The position numbers were made by a program, and so were the translations under genes. Shown here piece after piece: positions 62,780-64,000 of a stretch of 64,000 nucleotides of DNA (position 1 is the stretch's first letter; each line of letters begins with the position of its first letter). Below the pieces are notes generated by a model, which saw only the letters and a list, made by a program, of their open reading frames with translations, ran no database searches and was not told the origin of the DNA. The stretch covers positions 443,338 through 507,337 of the forward strand of contig NZ_LMUR01000022.1 in assembly GCF_009765825.1 (NCBI RefSeq), read 5' to 3'. This stretch comes from Granulicella sp. L60. GTDB taxonomy: Bacteria > Acidobacteriota > Terriglobia > Terriglobales > Acidobacteriaceae.

Positions 62780-62858
62780 CCGGGTGCCCCATCCTTCGCG
62801 CACTTTGCCGGGTGCCCCATATCTCGATCCTGAGATGTGGGCATTCGCGCCTGCGCGA
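62780..62858. repeat. CCGGGTGCCCCAT direct repeats with adjacent hairpin
   Basis: The 13-base word CCGGGTGCCCCAT occurs at 62780-62792 and 62808-62820, followed by ATCTC-GATCCT-GAGAT (about 62820-62836). It lies in the gap between the orphan lipoprotein and the broken dehydrogenase, and looks like a fragment of a dispersed intergenic repeat. Confidence 0.4.
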
Positions 62859-62943
62859 ACCGCTTTTCTCAGCCAGAAAGCAATATCAATTTTTATATTT
62901 GATAGCATCTGAGCCGACCAAGTTCAGAGCGATCGCACCCTCG

Positions 62944-63959
62944 TCACATCGTCAGCACCACGCGAAACTCTGCCTTGCCGCTCAGCATCCGCGCAAAAGC
63001 CTCAGCCGCCTTCTCCAGCGGATAGGTCTCGATCATCGGACGCACGCCGCTCAGTTCGGCAAACCGCAGTGTGTCCTCGGAGTCTGCCGGTGTTCCCGCA
63101 GCCCAGCCTTGAATCGTTCGACTTCCAGTGATGAGCTGTATCGGTGTCACCTCAATGGCATCGAACGCCGCACCAATCACCACGAGCTTACCGTTCGGCC
63201 CCAGACCGTCGAACAACTCGGACATCGCCTTTGAACTCGGTGCCGTCGCTAGAATCACCCGCGCCCCGCCCAGCTTTTGCAACTCCTCTGCCGCGTTCGC
63301 CGATTTGCTGTCGATGTACACGCTTGCCCCCAACTTCTTCGCAAGCACCGCATTCTCCGGCCCGCGTCCGATGGCTGCGACCTTGTAACCAAACTTACTC
63401 GCAAATTGAACTCCAAGATGACCCAGCCCGCCGATACCCTGCACGGCAACCAGATCACCAGGCATCGCACCGCTATGCCGCAGTGCATTGTAGGTCGTAA
63501 TTCCTGCGCAGAGCAGCGGTGCTGCTTCAACGTCACTCAGACTATCCGGTATCGCCACCAGCGCCTCCACCGGAGCCACCATGTACTGCTGATACCCCCC
63601 GTCGTAGCTGATGCCCGGAATCTTCAAATTCTGGCAGTTGCGAAAATCTCCGCGCCTGCACGGGATGCACGTATTATCCTGGCCGCCGTGCCAGCCCACG
63701 CCAACGCGCGCCCCTTCTTCCACCCCGAAACCCCGGCACCTGCACCGTCGATGACGCCCGCAACCTCATGCCCCGGAACCCGCGGATACTGAATTCCCGG
63801 CCAGCTACCGTCTTTCGTGAGCACATCACTGTGGCAAACACCACAGGCCTGCACCTTGATCCGAACATGTCCCGGACCCGGCTCAGGAATCCCGCGCTCC
63901 ACAATCTGGATATCCGCTCCGGGACTGGGAACCTGCGCTACCTTCATGGTTGCTGACAT
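62944..63959 (-). pseudogene. Zinc-dependent alcohol dehydrogenase, broken by a one-base frameshift
   Basis: Medium-chain alcohol dehydrogenase of the AdhP type, about 338 aa when repaired. The 5' part (63959 to about 63715) has GVCHSDVLTKDGSW (Cys and His zinc ligands) and VPGHEVAG; ribosome binding site CTGGAGG. The 3' part (about 63723 to 62944) in the next frame has GWHGGQDNTCIPCRRGDFRNCQN (structural zinc cysteines, seen as CIPCRRGDFRNC), GYQQYMVAP and the Rossmann segment VQGIGGLGHLGVQFAS. The frames join at a CCCC run at 63711-63714: five bases there would restore GWKKGARVGVGW. All other family motifs are intact, so either the lesion is recent or it is a sequencing/assembly error. Confidence 0.85.
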
Positions 63960-64000
63960 AAATCCTCCAGGGAACTCTCAATGACGATGTATGAAACGCT

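Overview
The window reads as part of an Acidobacteriota chromosome, most likely class Terriglobia (Granulicella/Terriglobus/Edaphobacter type). The grounds are gene content: Oar-like TonB-dependent receptors with a carboxypeptidase-type N-terminal fold, an orphan MacB/FtsX-type duplicated permease, many secreted sugar-active enzymes, Tat-exported oxidoreductases, YVTN/Ig-like lipoproteins, and GC-rich codon use. No species call is possible from sequence reading alone. There is no rRNA, CRISPR array, prophage or insertion sequence; the single RNA gene is tRNA-Trp.

Region 1-18.5 kb is a carbohydrate scavenging district. A TonB-dependent receptor (cut by the left edge) and a Tat-exported alditol oxidase are followed by a compact amino-sugar locus. 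That locus holds a NagX/HGSNAT-like membrane acyltransferase, a second TonB-dependent receptor, a second NagX-like protein, a GntR/HutC-type regulator and a GH20 beta-N-acetylhexosaminidase. A GTCTATAC site upstream of the second receptor matches the HutC-subfamily operator consensus. Next comes a divergent pair: a secreted CE15 glucuronoyl-esterase-like enzyme and a Tat-exported aldo/keto reductase.

Region 18.5-39.4 kb is mixed housekeeping and accessory genes, mostly on the minus strand: HrpB helicase, orphan ABC-type permease, PabB-PabC fusion (folate), PIG-L deacetylase, purine nucleoside permease family protein, two hypothetical exported proteins, QueE (queuosine precursor), MctP-like symporter and an enoyl-CoA hydratase. 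The ribH-nusB pair has RibH fused to an N-terminal VOC/glyoxalase-like domain. A large lipoprotein and an S9 prolyl-oligopeptidase close the stretch. Intergenic gaps hold small palindromic, REP-like elements.

Region 39.9-61.1 kb is the core transcription/translation cluster on the plus strand: rpsL-rpsG-fusA-tuf-rpmG-trnW-secE-nusG-rplK, then rplA-rplJ-rplL-rpoB-rpoC. Two unrelated genes (an opposite-strand radical SAM protein and a Tat-exported amine oxidase) split rplK from rplA, and rplA has its own sigma70-like promoter. The gaps upstream of rpsL, between rplL and rpoB, and between rpoB and rpoC are long and full of perfect stem-loops. RpoB carries an inserted module of about 60 residues with four CxC/CxxC knuckles, a probable double zinc ribbon.

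Region 61-64 kb has an orphan Ig-domain lipoprotein and a zinc alcohol dehydrogenase broken by a one-base frameshift in a short C/G run.

The strongest leads for new biology are the RpoB zinc-ribbon insertion, the VOC-RibH fusion, the structured RNA spacers and leader attenuator in the ribosomal/RNA polymerase operons, and the small repeats.
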